Positions 51,001 through 58,479 of a stretch of 64,000 nt of DNA are shown here, piece by piece. The translations under genes and the position numbers were made by a program. The number at the start of each line of letters is the position of its first letter. Position 1 is the first letter of the stretch. The notes beneath the pieces were generated by a model. It ran no database searches. It was not told the origin of the DNA and saw nothing but the letters and a program-made list of their open reading frames with translations. The stretch is from Promerops cafer (Eukaryota > Chordata > Aves > Passeriformes > Nectariniidae). Where the stretch lies: the NCBI GenBank assembly GCA_013398275.1, contig VZSE01005944.1:731153-795152 (forward strand), in the 5' to 3' direction.

Positions 51001-51560
51001 GGAAACATTGCAAGTCTGTTTAGAAAACAGGCAGTGTTGGTAAAGTAAGAACTGTGGGTGTTAGTCAGCCCTGGGAGTTCAGAGCAGCAGTCTTGTGACC
51101 CTGTTAAAGATGCACGCAGTATTCACATTCTGCTTGGAGAAACAAATACTCAGCATACAAAGCCAAATTAAGGTAGTACTTTGCTGGTTTATAAGCTGGC
51201 TATTTAATTTACAGCTAATGTTTTGAGTGTGAAATTTTATAACCTCGGTGATTAACAGTGTGATGTGGAAACTCCTTAAAGAAGGAGAGCACAAGGAATA
51301 CTTGTTCTGTTTCCATGCAGCTGAAAGCCTTTATTGGCCATGAGTATGTAATTTGATTCCATTGTAATGGCCACTCATGTTTCTGTTTTACACTTTTTTT
51401 ACGTATTGATAACTTTTAAAAATCATTGTTTTTACAGGGAATAGAAACAGATCAAACAGACTTGAGAAGAGATACTGCCTTTAACTTGTCACTCATTTAC
51501 CAGAGCAGTGGGAATACCAGAATGGCTCGGAAGATGCTGTATACCTATGCAGTTGTGTGA
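35797..51560 (+). CDS. GTF3C3: GTF3C3, TFIIIC 102-kDa subunit (complete CDS)
   Basis: GTF3C3 (TFIIIC102, homologue of yeast Tfc4/tau131) is a nuclear tetratricopeptide-repeat subunit of TFIIIC. It sits in the A-box-binding part and recruits TFIIIB to tRNA, 5S and other Pol III genes. Nineteen exons join in frame to a 913-aa protein (human 886, recalled). Order: N-terminal MSGFSPELIEYLEGKISFEE; a variable acidic region with an uninterrupted 20-Glu run (residues 90-109); a conserved EMVLNRETKKMMK stretch; TPR-like helical pairs through exons 4-7; a divergent acidic linker in exons 8-9; then a second TPR array to the C terminus (ending TYAVV). The start has G at -3 and matches the conserved human N terminus. 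Intron 3 uses a GC donor; the other introns are GT-AG. No disabling change was seen. Exons are listed separately. Confidence 0.98.
36794..36896 (+). CDS. GTF3C3: GTF3C3 coding exon 2 (variable acidic/Ser region)
   Basis: Acceptor gtgtgtgtag (poor pyrimidine tract), donor GATG|gttggt (unusual T at +3). 103 nt. It encodes DGENASAEENEEDIEAPSSS and continues. It aligns with the human SAEEN...PSSS region and keeps the phase. Confidence 0.9.
37982..38184 (+). CDS. GTF3C3: GTF3C3 coding exon 3 (poly-Glu tract, GC donor)
   Basis: Acceptor tgtcaaccag. Ends ATGATGAAA before GCAAGT, a GC-AG intron: no GT donor keeps the conserved MMK|EKRPRSK junction in frame. 203 nt. It includes the 20-Glu run (38047-38106) and QPTAGDVFVLEMVLNRETKK. 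Confidence 0.95.
38047..38106 (+). repeat. GTF3C3: GAA/GAG repeat coding 20 Glu
   Basis: Uninterrupted run of 20 Glu codons mixing GAA and GAG, in GTF3C3 exon 3. The human protein also has a long acidic run here, so it is a conserved but length-variable feature. Confidence 0.95.
38570..38693 (+). CDS. GTF3C3: GTF3C3 coding exon 4
   Basis: Acceptor tctatttag, donor CAAG|gtacag. 124 nt. It encodes EKRPRSKLPRALRGLMGEAN and the first TPR helix. Confidence 0.97.
39201..39392 (+). CDS. GTF3C3: GTF3C3 coding exon 5 (TPR)
   Basis: Acceptor ttttcacag, donor AAAG|gtagtg. 192 nt. It encodes TPR helices including STLAMIYEDQGDMEKSLQF. Confidence 0.97.
39664..39829 (+). CDS. GTF3C3: GTF3C3 coding exon 6 (TPR; extreme GC3)
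   Basis: Acceptor cttcctgtag, donor GCCAA|gtgagc. 166 nt. It encodes the TPR segment LKYDPTNVRYLWERSSLYEQ and continues to ARDMA. 51 of 54 full codons end in G or C, unlike the neighbouring exons. Confidence 0.97.
40362..40509 (+). CDS. GTF3C3: GTF3C3 coding exon 7 (TPR)
   Basis: Acceptor tattttgtag, donor GCG|gtacgg. 148 nt. It encodes SYYEANDVTSAIEIVEEAF and AAELYISSKQYDKAL. Confidence 0.97.
41545..41617 (+). CDS. GTF3C3: GTF3C3 coding exon 8
   Basis: Acceptor tctgttttag, donor AAGG|gtaagt. 73 nt. It encodes VITDFTGIVLEKKAPERSAT followed by EEKK. Confidence 0.96.
42615..42701 (+). CDS. GTF3C3: GTF3C3 coding exon 9 (acidic linker)
   Basis: Acceptor tttttaaaaag (weak), donor CCAG|gtaagt. 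87 nt. Low-complexity acidic sequence TDAAVETQESQEAVTDDQSH and on, longer than the corresponding human linker. It is supported mainly by frame closure with exons 8 and 10. Confidence 0.85.
43343..43360 (+). repeat. Poly(A) run
   Basis: Eighteen A in GTF3C3 intron 9, with no retrocopy recognised next to it. Confidence 0.85.
43712..43815 (+). CDS. GTF3C3: GTF3C3 coding exon 10
   Basis: Acceptor cttgtcacag, donor AGT|gtaagt. 104 nt. It encodes IPEGVPIDITVKLMVCLIHL followed by NILEPLS. Confidence 0.96.
44417..44588 (+). CDS. GTF3C3: GTF3C3 coding exon 11 (TPR)
   Basis: Acceptor tttcttaaag, donor GCAG|gtgaga. 172 nt. It encodes PLLTTLVEQNPEDMGDLYLD and the SALPLLSSLVCSERYN helices. Confidence 0.97.
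45024..45226 (+). CDS. GTF3C3: GTF3C3 coding exon 12 (TPR)
   Basis: Acceptor gtatttctag, donor CAGCAG|gtggga. 203 nt. It encodes ECLKALGHMERAAESYAKVV and a further TPR unit. Confidence 0.97.
45797..45898 (+). CDS. GTF3C3: GTF3C3 coding exon 13
   Basis: Acceptor tgttttccag, donor AAG|gtaagc. 102 nt, phase 0 to 0. It encodes ELKLLLHRSTLLYSQGKMYG and continues. Confidence 0.97.
46787..46922 (+). CDS. GTF3C3: GTF3C3 coding exon 14
   Basis: Acceptor tttttctag, donor AAAG|gtaaca. 136 nt. It encodes VAMSRAQVCLISSSKSGERH and continues. Confidence 0.97.
47118..47190 (-). mobile_element. Short CR1-like 3' end
   Basis: cagaataattcagattgaga followed by agggcctctagagatctt matches the antisense 3' end of CR1. 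Short and diverged; in GTF3C3 intron 14. Confidence 0.45.
47569..47806 (+). CDS. GTF3C3: GTF3C3 coding exon 15
   Basis: Acceptor atatttttag, donor ATCAG|gtgggc. 238 nt, the longest coding exon. It encodes IFAVLTSVLTKDDWWNLLLK and EYYSFYEDRQKRKELEYFG. Confidence 0.97.
48174..48364 (+). CDS. GTF3C3: GTF3C3 coding exon 16
   Basis: Acceptor cattctgtag, donor CTTG|gtaata. 191 nt. It encodes IMVMENVNKPQLWNIFNQVT and VLNGHNAFVSGSFKHAL. Confidence 0.97.
48994..49118 (+). CDS. GTF3C3: GTF3C3 coding exon 17
   Basis: Acceptor ttgcttttag, donor GTGCAG|gtgagg. 125 nt. It encodes QYVQAFRANPDEPLYSLCIG and continues. Confidence 0.97.
50365..50517 (+). CDS. GTF3C3: GTF3C3 coding exon 18 (TPR)
   Basis: Acceptor ctcttacag, donor GAG|gtacta. 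153 nt. It encodes GPCQESFYNLGRGLHQLGLL and AIHYYQRALELPP, a typical TPR pair. Confidence 0.97.
51438..51560 (+). CDS. GTF3C3: GTF3C3 coding exon 19 and stop
   Basis: Acceptor gtttttacag, TGA at 51558-51560. 123 nt. It encodes RRDTAFNLSLIYQSSGNT and a C terminus ending TYAVV. Confidence 0.97.
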   Translation, partial: GIETDQTDLRRDTAFNLSLIYQSSGNTRMARKMLYTYAVV

Positions 51561-52190
51561 TGAGGTTTGTGCAGGTAGAATTGATACCCTTTGGATTGAC
51601 CTTTGCATTATGCAGTGCTGGGGAAACTGGTTTTAAGTACAACTTTTTCTGCAGAGGGTCAGAGATGTGGCTGGTGCTGTGTTGTGGCTTTGTGGACTTC
51701 TGCTATTTGCACCGTATCACGTGTGGGTGGGAACTGGCCATCCTGAGCACACCCCTGACGTGCTCACCAGTGGCTGCTTTTAGTTCTTCTCCTTTGGTGC
51801 ACTGCTCTCTAAATATATTCAGTCTTGTATATAGAATCAAACAGTGAAAACCGAGGGCCAGAGTGATTTGCTGAGGGCTTTTGGGAGGGGAAGTGTACAG
51901 TGTGCAGTATTTCAACTAATTACCATTGAGGTTGCTGAAGAAGCCATATTTATTGGTGATGAGGGTAATTTAATGTGCAGCATTAGGTTACAATCCTGTG
52001 GAACCATCCTAGAGGATGAAGAATTCAGTATTTCAAGATCTTTAAAATATTCAGTTTTCTAGGAGTTCATATTCCTAGCAGTTTTTGTATTTGAAGGGGA
52101 TTGATCTTTGTTTTACTGAAATCAATGTAACTTTTGTTCTTTCTCTGAACTTGTTAATAAAAATTCTGAGGTTAATGATGTTTACTTGTT
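51561..52190 (+). other. GTF3C3: GTF3C3 3' UTR with poly(A) signal
   Basis: Non-coding stretch after the stop. AATAAA at 52156-52161 is followed by a T/G-rich stretch, which would give a 3' UTR of about 0.6 kb. Confidence 0.7.
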
Positions 52191-53902
52191 CTCAGCTAAC
52201 ATATATCCTACTGAATAGGACAAACCTAAAGCCATATGGCACACACCTAATTTTAAGCAGCACAATTTATTGAGGCTCAGGTGTGTTTAGCTTTGCTGGT
52301 GTGCTGAGCCACCCCTCTGTCCTCAGAACAGTCATTTGCCTCAAGGGAGAGAGGCTCTTGCATTAGTCTGCAGTCCTACCATATAAATTACAGTTTAGGG
52401 CCAAATTTCTGGAGGAGCACAATTCCAGAGTGTCCTTGGGCTACCCTTAGACTCCAGAGGCATGCAAGACTTTTCTCCCTACTATACTAAACAAGTATCA
52501 CAAAAAACATGTATAGGTCCCACAGAAACAGTAGTGCCATGGGTCACAGAGGAGGTGGTGAGCAGCTCTGCTGAAGCAGGTCAGAGTGCAACACCACCTG
52601 TCCTGAAGCCAGGTTGTACTGACACCACGTGGAAGAGTAGGCCATGATGAAGATGAGCTGATCTTTGGTCTTGAAAACTCTCTATGCTGTAATCATCTTC
52701 AGCATATCATGACGTAAGTCTCCTGCTCTAACTACTCTTTCCCCAGTATGTTGTTCCACAGTAGCACAGGTTGAACAAATTCCACTAATTCTTACGAAGG
52801 TAAGGTGATGTGTGGCATAACATCACACACCTAATGAATTCCTTCTATGCTCCTGAAATAGCCCAAAGCTTATGTTCTCTCATGACCCAGATATCATCTC
52901 CCATTATAAGCAGCCAGTCCTGCCAGTTCCTCCCTGCCCCAGTCACGTCAGCATCTAGCCACAGGCACATGACTCTGTCTTCAGTAATTCACCTGAACCC
53001 TCTGCGAACCAGTCTTTGTTTTGATAGCACCTGCCAGGCCTTAGTCTTAAGCCAGTGAAAGAGAAGGGATAAAAGCAAACATGTAGCCTATCAACAGCAT
53101 ATGGTTTACAGTGATTACAAATAAAGAATAATTGTTTTGTTATAAATAGTAATTTTACTGTCAGCCTCATAATGCAAAGAACCTGAGTCAAAAAGACAAT
53201 GTGAGAGGTCTGAATTAATTCAAATCAGCTGTTAGGGTTTAAACAAGAATTTTGAGGTTCCCTATAGATGGGTGCCCTGTGAGCACCTTTTTATCTGCAG
53301 CTGGCCTCAGCAATTCACACCTAACTAACTCTCAGATCAAGTAAAGTGCCAGATTCTTCCACACCTGGGTGCTAGCTGGGAGTCTCCTGGCAGCAGGTGA
53401 TGCTCTCCCAGGGCTGGGAATCACCAGTCAGATGAGCTCATTTCCTGCATAGCTCACGTGGGCCTCTCCAGGGGTGAGCTGGAGGCCTGGTCTTTGCCCT
53501 GTGTGTCCAGGGAGGCTCCTTGCTTTTCTTCCTGGGAGAAGATGTGTTATTTTATGAAGCTGATGACTCTTTGGGAAATCTTCGTCACTACTGAAGAAGA
53601 GATGAAGTTTTAGCAGTTTAATACTGACATCTCTAAAAAGTTAATTACATGGCTGTACAAGAACTAATTATGGAGAAGGCTGAGGAACCTACCCAAAGAA
53701 GGTAAGCATGGTTTTCGAAAGAGTGTCTGTGGAGGGCATGGACAAGGGAAGATAAACCACTGACATGGAGCTGAATGCAGAGGAAAGTAGATTAGCTGTT
53801 AGCTTTCAGATCAGTGTTTGCTTAATGAACATTAACCAAGCATGAAGTGTGTACAAAGCACCTTTTTTAAGTACAGAATAGTCCCTTGAAGCTCTCCTGT
53901 AC

Positions 53903-53931
53903 CTGTAATACTCGTTGCTGCTCCAGTATGT
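53903..53931 (-). pseudogene. Possible further CCDC150-like exon fragment
   Basis: 29 nt on the - strand between ttttgccaaaag and donor CAG|gtacag. One frame reads ILEQQRVLQ, reminiscent of a QQRV block further along human CCDC150. It is too short for a firm call, and its phase does not follow on from the 55101-55151 piece. Confidence 0.2.
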
Positions 53932-55100
53932 CTTTTGGCAAAAGGGGAGGAAACAAACTAAATCTGAAGAGGTGGTCTGCTCTCCACCCCTGAGTGTAAG
54001 GAACTACAAAAGAAAGTCTAGAAAACTGAAATCCTGACTCAACAGCCTGCAAAATGCTACTCAGGTAATTTTTCTTTGCTTCCCTCTTTGAAATGAATGT
54101 GCTTGCTTTTTTTACCTCCTTTTTGAAGCCGCTCTTTTCTTGGCGTGAGGTTTTTCAGGACTTGTAGCTTCAGGCTGTCAAACTTAGATGTGAACCACTG
54201 GTGAGTTGCTGCTTCTAGGCCAGTTGTGATCTAGGCAAGGTGGTATACTTAGAACTGCAGAGAACAGTGATCGTGTGCAGTGTTCCACGTGAGAGGCAGG
54301 AACAGCACACCCTTCACATCTTTCTCCTGTACACAGGAGTAGGAGCTCTGTGATGCTCTCTTGCTATGCTGTGAAGAAAAGTTGCCTCTGTCTTAGAGAG
54401 GTGATGAAATCAACATGGGTCTCCAACACAGCATAAAATGCAGGGGCATAGGAAAGACAGATGCTGAGTACCACAAACTCCTGAGAAAATAAGGGCAGAC
54501 TGACTTTATCTGACAAGTGCAATAGAAATACTCTTTTGCTATTGGGATCTCTTTCTTATCATAGAACAATACTTGGACTGATAAAGCAGCATGTAAGACA
54601 TGAGGCTGGGGCACCTTTATTACTTTTTTAAAATTTTATTTTGTGCTGGTTCATACTCTATAAACATCTAATCCCTTAGATTTTCACACCAAAGTATTAC
54701 AGTAATCTATGCAAGCTATAATAATTTGGATATTGTGATACAACAGTGCAAGGACAAGGTGATGCAAGGACAAATGATTCGGGGGGCAGGGGGTGTGGTG
54801 GGTGGTTTTGCATGATGCCACATACAGTGACATAACAGCAGCACAGGGGGGCAATTTACTGGGCCACAACACTTCTGTTTGGTTGGATAAGACAGGTGTT
54901 TTGAGCCTGGTAAAAACAATAGGCTGTAGAGGACAAAAGCTCTTTCTACAAACCCCACTAAATTGAAGTGATTTTTAGAAAAAATGAGAACTTTTTTTCT
55001 TTTAAAGTATGATAAATGCCATTTAGTTTCATTTAGTTGAAAGGGTTCTCAGGCATCTCGCTCTTTACCAGAGGCTTATAGCTGAGGTTTAAAGGGTTAC

Positions 55101-55151
55101 TTGGTGCATATGCTCAATTAATATCTTGTTATCCAGCTTTTGCACTTTAGT
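55101..55151 (-). pseudogene. CCDC150: CCDC150-like relic, next coiled-coil exon
   Basis: 51 nt on the - strand, acceptor tttctttaag, donor CAA|gtaacc, phase 0 to 0. It encodes TKVQKLDNKILIEHMHQ. It follows the 55960-56037 piece in frame, and in human CCDC150 a similar IKVKQLEEQV stretch directly follows the SKNKL block (recalled). Two adjacent exon relics in the right order and phase strengthen the assignment. Confidence 0.45.
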
Positions 55152-55667
55152 CTTAAAGAAAAGAGATGTGACAAAATAGCTCAGCTTTCTTTTAGTGCAG
55201 AAAAAAAACAGCATCGTTTGAAGTAGAACACAAAAGGGAAGTGACAGTATTTCTTTACCCAGAGCAACTGTTTTCTTTTCTCTGAGTCTCATAGTAGGAG
55301 AAGCAGGAATCACTTCTAAATTATCCTTCCATAGAAATAAGTACAAGATAACAATTCATTTCATTTTAATCTAAGTACAATGTCTTGGTCACATCCTACT
55401 GTCACTACCATCAGGACTGCTGCATAAATGCAGCTTTCTTGCTCTCTTATAATCACTACACATTCTGTGTTGTTTGAAGAAAAGTAGAAATCTTTCCACC
55501 ACTGTCCTTAATTCTATGACATAGGTCACCATGAAGTAAACCTTTACTTCCTGCTTGTTTTTCATTACCACCAGTGTGCCTCCCTCCTTATTAATTAGTA
55601 ATTTCTTTAATAAAATTTTGTATGTTTCCAATCTTTCAACCAATTTTTACCCATCTATTTTGTTTTA

Positions 55668-55681
55668 ATGCCCCCTGGTGG
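55668..55681 (-). promoter_or_regulatory. CTCF-like binding motif
   Basis: Read on the - strand, CCACCAGGGGGCAT fits 13 of 14 positions of the CTCF core consensus CCASYAGRKGGCRS. It lies in the relic interval next to the convergent end of GTF3C3. Confidence 0.6.
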
Positions 55682-55959
55682 CTCTTAGCCATTCTGCTAT
55701 TTTCACACATTAAGTGTATTAATTGTCCCAAATCCCAGAGATGCATCTTGACTCAAAACGGCAGTATGAGCAGAAATGAAGATGGTTTTGATGCAGAACT
55801 CTCTTACTATGTGTTTGTCACTACACAAATAAGTAGATAAAATAAATAAGCACTTCTCTCCAGATAACGTACCAAAGAGCTCAGGTTAAACAACCTTATG
55901 TTAGATGAATAAAAGCCAAGTTTCCTCTTTGAGGTGCAAAATGGGATGCAGAGAGGTAC

Positions 55960-56037
55960 CTTTACTTTGTCACAGGTCAGTTTATTCTTGCTGACGGACA
56001 GCTCTGCCAGCACCAGTTGCACCTGCTGCTGGGCACA
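55960..56037 (-). pseudogene. CCDC150: CCDC150-like relic, central coiled-coil exon
   Basis: 78 nt on the - strand, bounded by a very good acceptor (ttcccccag) and donor AAG|gtacct, phase 0 to 0. It encodes AQQQVQLVLAELSVSKNKLT followed by CDKVK, helical and coiled-coil-like. It resembles a central human CCDC150 segment around [20 protein letters not shown] (recalled). It lies only about 0.83 kb from the N-terminal piece. In human several hundred residues separate the two, and none of them can be found in this interval. Confidence 0.5.
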
Positions 56038-56868
56038 CTGGGGGAAAAGAAGTCACCACCTTGTAGGAAAACAAAGGAAAAAGCAACCAAAAAAAGTTCT
56101 CAGTATATAAATTGCTTCAGGCATAAATTTTCAGTTATATACAACACTAAAACAGATTTTAAAAATCAAAATATCCAAATGGCATAAATTCCCCCAAGAC
56201 CAGCTTATTTTTAGGAGCAGCTGCTCAAATTAGTACAATTGTCCAGATGGCCACAAGAAGGCCACTGTCCTAGAAGCACAGCCAACAGAAATGGAGAGAT
56301 GAAAGAAACCTTTGACAGCAGAGAACAGAGAAGCAAAAAATAAGTAGAAGAATAAGAAGTCATGGACAGAATTAAAATAACTTAGACAGTAAAGCATACC
56401 AAAAAAAGTGTGACATTTTCTAATGTTCTGAATGCTCTATTGATTCATATTCTTTATCTTAAGGAATATGACAAAAGAGTTATGTGTCAAGCAGAAAAAA
56501 TATATCATTGTTACAGACTAACTGATGTAGAAATGAAACTTTGATTATCAAATGACACACATTCAAAAGATGTTTCAACCAATTTGTTTTATCAGTGTGA
56601 TTTTAGGACTTTATCAGCAGCTAAGTGTTTCTTAGGATCTCCAGTGTATGAAAGTGATTATCACATCCAGCACTGTGAAAACTAAATGGTAAAAGCATTA
56701 GTAGCACAGCATTACTAAGCTTTTACTCCACTTTTCTGGAACCAGTCAAGTATCCTGATCTAGGTGACTGAGACTAGTTAGAAATAATGGAATGGGAACA
56801 AGTTAAAAATGGGAATGAAGTGTCAAGTGCAAATGAAGAGGGAAGTGATAAAGCCCCTCTTTTACTAC

Positions 56869-56992
56869 CTGCATTCTTTGGATTCAGTTCCTTTTCTGTC
56901 TGTAGCCAGAACAACACTCTCTGACACGTGTGGTTCACCAGTGTTTCACAGTTCTTCCACCGTGTATTTTCTCCCACACCTGCCACCCTGGC
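56869..56992 (-). pseudogene. CCDC150: CCDC150-like relic, N-terminal exon
   Basis: On the - strand an open 124-nt segment is bounded by acceptor ccctgtgcag (57002-56993) and donor GCAG|gtagta. It encodes WKNCETLVNHTC, then a short altered stretch, then LQTEKELNPKNA. Human CCDC150 (a coiled-coil protein of about 1,100 aa) has, as I recall it, WKNCEFLVNRMC and LQTEKDLNPQK at residues ~94-126, with about nine more residues between the two blocks. Orientation and place, facing GTF3C3 from its 3' side, match human synteny. The exon ends in phase 1, but the next recognised piece must be read in phase 0. Direct splicing would shift the frame into a stop, so exons are missing and this is most likely a relic. 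Confidence 0.55.
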
Positions 56993-57064
56993 CTGCACAG
57001 GGCTAATGGCTGGGTGGGTAGCAGGTGTTTCTGGGATCCCTGAGCGGAAATCTTGTGTAACTTT

Positions 57065-57172
57065 CTCCAGGTGACCCTGCCTTGGCTGGGGGAAGGGGCG
57101 GAGGGGGGGATTGGACTAGATGATCTCCAGAAATCCTTTCCAGCTGTGACTCTGAAATGATTGAAGCTGAAA
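57065..57172 (+). mobile_element. CR1 LINE 3' end (sense)
   Basis: gtgaccctgccttggctggg and ttggactagatgatctccag followed by cctttccagctgtgactctg is the CR1 3' terminus. It sits just upstream of the N-terminal CCDC150-like relic. Confidence 0.75.
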
Positions 57173-57282
57173 AGGAGGAAAGACTGACCTGCTCTGTGTG
57201 CACTCCTGAGGGACCTGCAGCAGCTGCTGCTGAGGCACAGCCCGTGGTGGCCACTACAGAGCACTGCTGCTGCTGGCTTCCC

Positions 57283-57835
57283 CCTCACATAATCATGGCA
57301 TGTTCTCAGTTGGAGGGGACCCACAGGCATCATCGAGTCCAGGTCTTAGCACAGGACACCCCAAGAATCACACCCTGTGCCCCAGAGCAGAGGGTTCTTG
57401 AGCTCTGACAGGCTTGGTGCTTTGACAACTTCCCTGGGGAGCCTGTTCCAGTGCCCAAGCACTCTGGGTGAAGAACCTTTTCCTGATATCCAACTTAAAC
57501 CTCCCCTGACACAGCGTCGTGCCATTCGCTCGGCTCCTGTCACTGGTCACTACAGAGCAGAGATCAGTGCCTGCCCCTCCTCTTCCCCTCACGAGTAAGT
57601 TTTAACAGCAGTGGGGTCTCCCCTCAGCCTCCTCTTCTCCAGGCTGAACAGACCAAGTGACCTCAGCTGCTCCTCATACGGCTTCCCCTCAGGACTCCTC
57701 ACCATCCTCGTGCCGCTCCTTTGGATGCTCTCTAACAGCTTAATGCCTTTTTTTATATTGTGGCGCTCAACACTGGACACAGGAGCCAAAGTGAGGCCAC
57801 ACCAGCACAGAGTAGAGTGGGACAATCCCCTCCCT
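57283..57835 (-). mobile_element. CR1 LINE 3' region (longest copy here)
   Basis: Antisense CR1: gggaccttgtttgggt-type 3' end, then ctggggagcctgttccagtg, aagaaccttttcctgatatc, ctcctcttctccaggctgaa and aggccacaccagcacagag. About 550 bases. Its 5' break adjoins the CpG island. Confidence 0.9.
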
Positions 57836-58140
57836 GGACGGGCTGGCGATGCTTTGTTTCATCCCCGGCCCGCTGCATCCCCTCCCGGGGACCGGGCCCG
57901 GCCAGCCCGCGGCGCCTCATGAGGGAGCCCCGCGGGGCTGCCGCACCCTGCGGGGCTGGGGCGCGCCGGTGCTGGTGAGGGGGGACCTGGGCTGGCCCCC
58001 GGAGCCCCTCGGCAGGGCTGTGTAAACGACCTTCGCTTCCCTCTGGTGCTTAGATGGCGCCCGCAGTGCGGCGTTTCACAGCAGAGCACTGAGGGGTTTT
58101 AACGCCGGCTTGCGACGTGTGGAGGCGCGCACCTGCCAGG
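57836..58140. promoter_or_regulatory. Orphan CpG island, candidate promoter
   Basis: Strongly GC- and CpG-rich stretch in AT-rich intergenic DNA, containing AGATGGCGCC at 58052-58061 (YY1-like). It lies about 0.85 kb upstream, on the - strand, of the N-terminal CCDC150-like exon, so it may be the old CCDC150 promoter. No first exon could be recognised. It could also drive a + strand non-coding RNA. Confidence 0.55.
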
Positions 58141-58289
58141 GAGCTGCGCCACAGAAGCCTTCTGATCTTCAGGCTAAGGGTTGTTTTCACACGTGATTAA
58201 TTTATTGCATATCAAATGATATGCAAGAGGGAATGGCTGGAAGCTGGAACACAGTAAGTTTAGATCAAATACTCAGAAGAAAACTTCAT

Positions 58290-58475
58290 TGAGGTGAGGG
58301 ATGAGGCTCTGGCACAGGTTGACCAGAGAGGCTGTGGATGCCCCTGGAAGTGTTCAAGGCCAGGCTGGATGGGGCTTTGAACAACCTGGTTCAGTGGGAG
58401 GTGTCCCTGCCCATGGCAGGGGATTGGAACGAGCTGATGTTTAATGTCCTGTCCAAACCAAGCCGTTCTATGTTC
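58290..58475 (+). mobile_element. CR1 LINE 3' end (sense)
   Basis: Contains agaggctgtggatgcccctg, aaggccaggctggatggggc and ggtgtccctgcccatggcag, ending in caaaccaagccgttctatg. Closely related to the 11360-11700 copy. Confidence 0.88.
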
Positions 58476-58479
58476 AGTT

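Larger units (their letters stand above)
52191..56868. other. GTF3C3 3' flank with scattered CCDC150-like relics
   Basis: No intact gene on either strand. Three short CCDC150-like exon pieces on the - strand are listed separately. A 74-nt - strand open segment at 53458-53531 and a + strand segment at 53649-53701 are flanked by acceptable splice sites but match nothing I know. The rest is AT-rich and unrecognised. Confidence 0.5.

Noticed and set aside
53649..53701. + strand segment starting MAVQELIMEK before a gtaagc donor
   Set aside because: A single short segment with no upstream acceptor context, no known match and no partner exon.
55259..55315. - strand segment encoding SPTMRLREKKTVAL with possible splice sites
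   Set aside because: It lies between two CCDC150-like exons that join each other in frame. Inserting it would put the next exon in a frame with an immediate stop.
55389..55643. - strand open frame with coiled-coil-like start MVERLETYKILLKK
   Set aside because: It lies between two adjacent relic exons, shows no match I recognise and has only a poor donor. Chance open frame is likelier.
57140..57260. - strand CAG/GCT-rich open segment that could be read as a CCDC150 N-terminal exon
   Set aside because: Open in all three frames because of CAG-type repetition, and the resemblance depends on frame choice; no firm evidence.
57346..57825. Open frames on both strands at 57.3-57.9 kb
   Set aside because: Explained by the antisense CR1 fragment 57283-57835.
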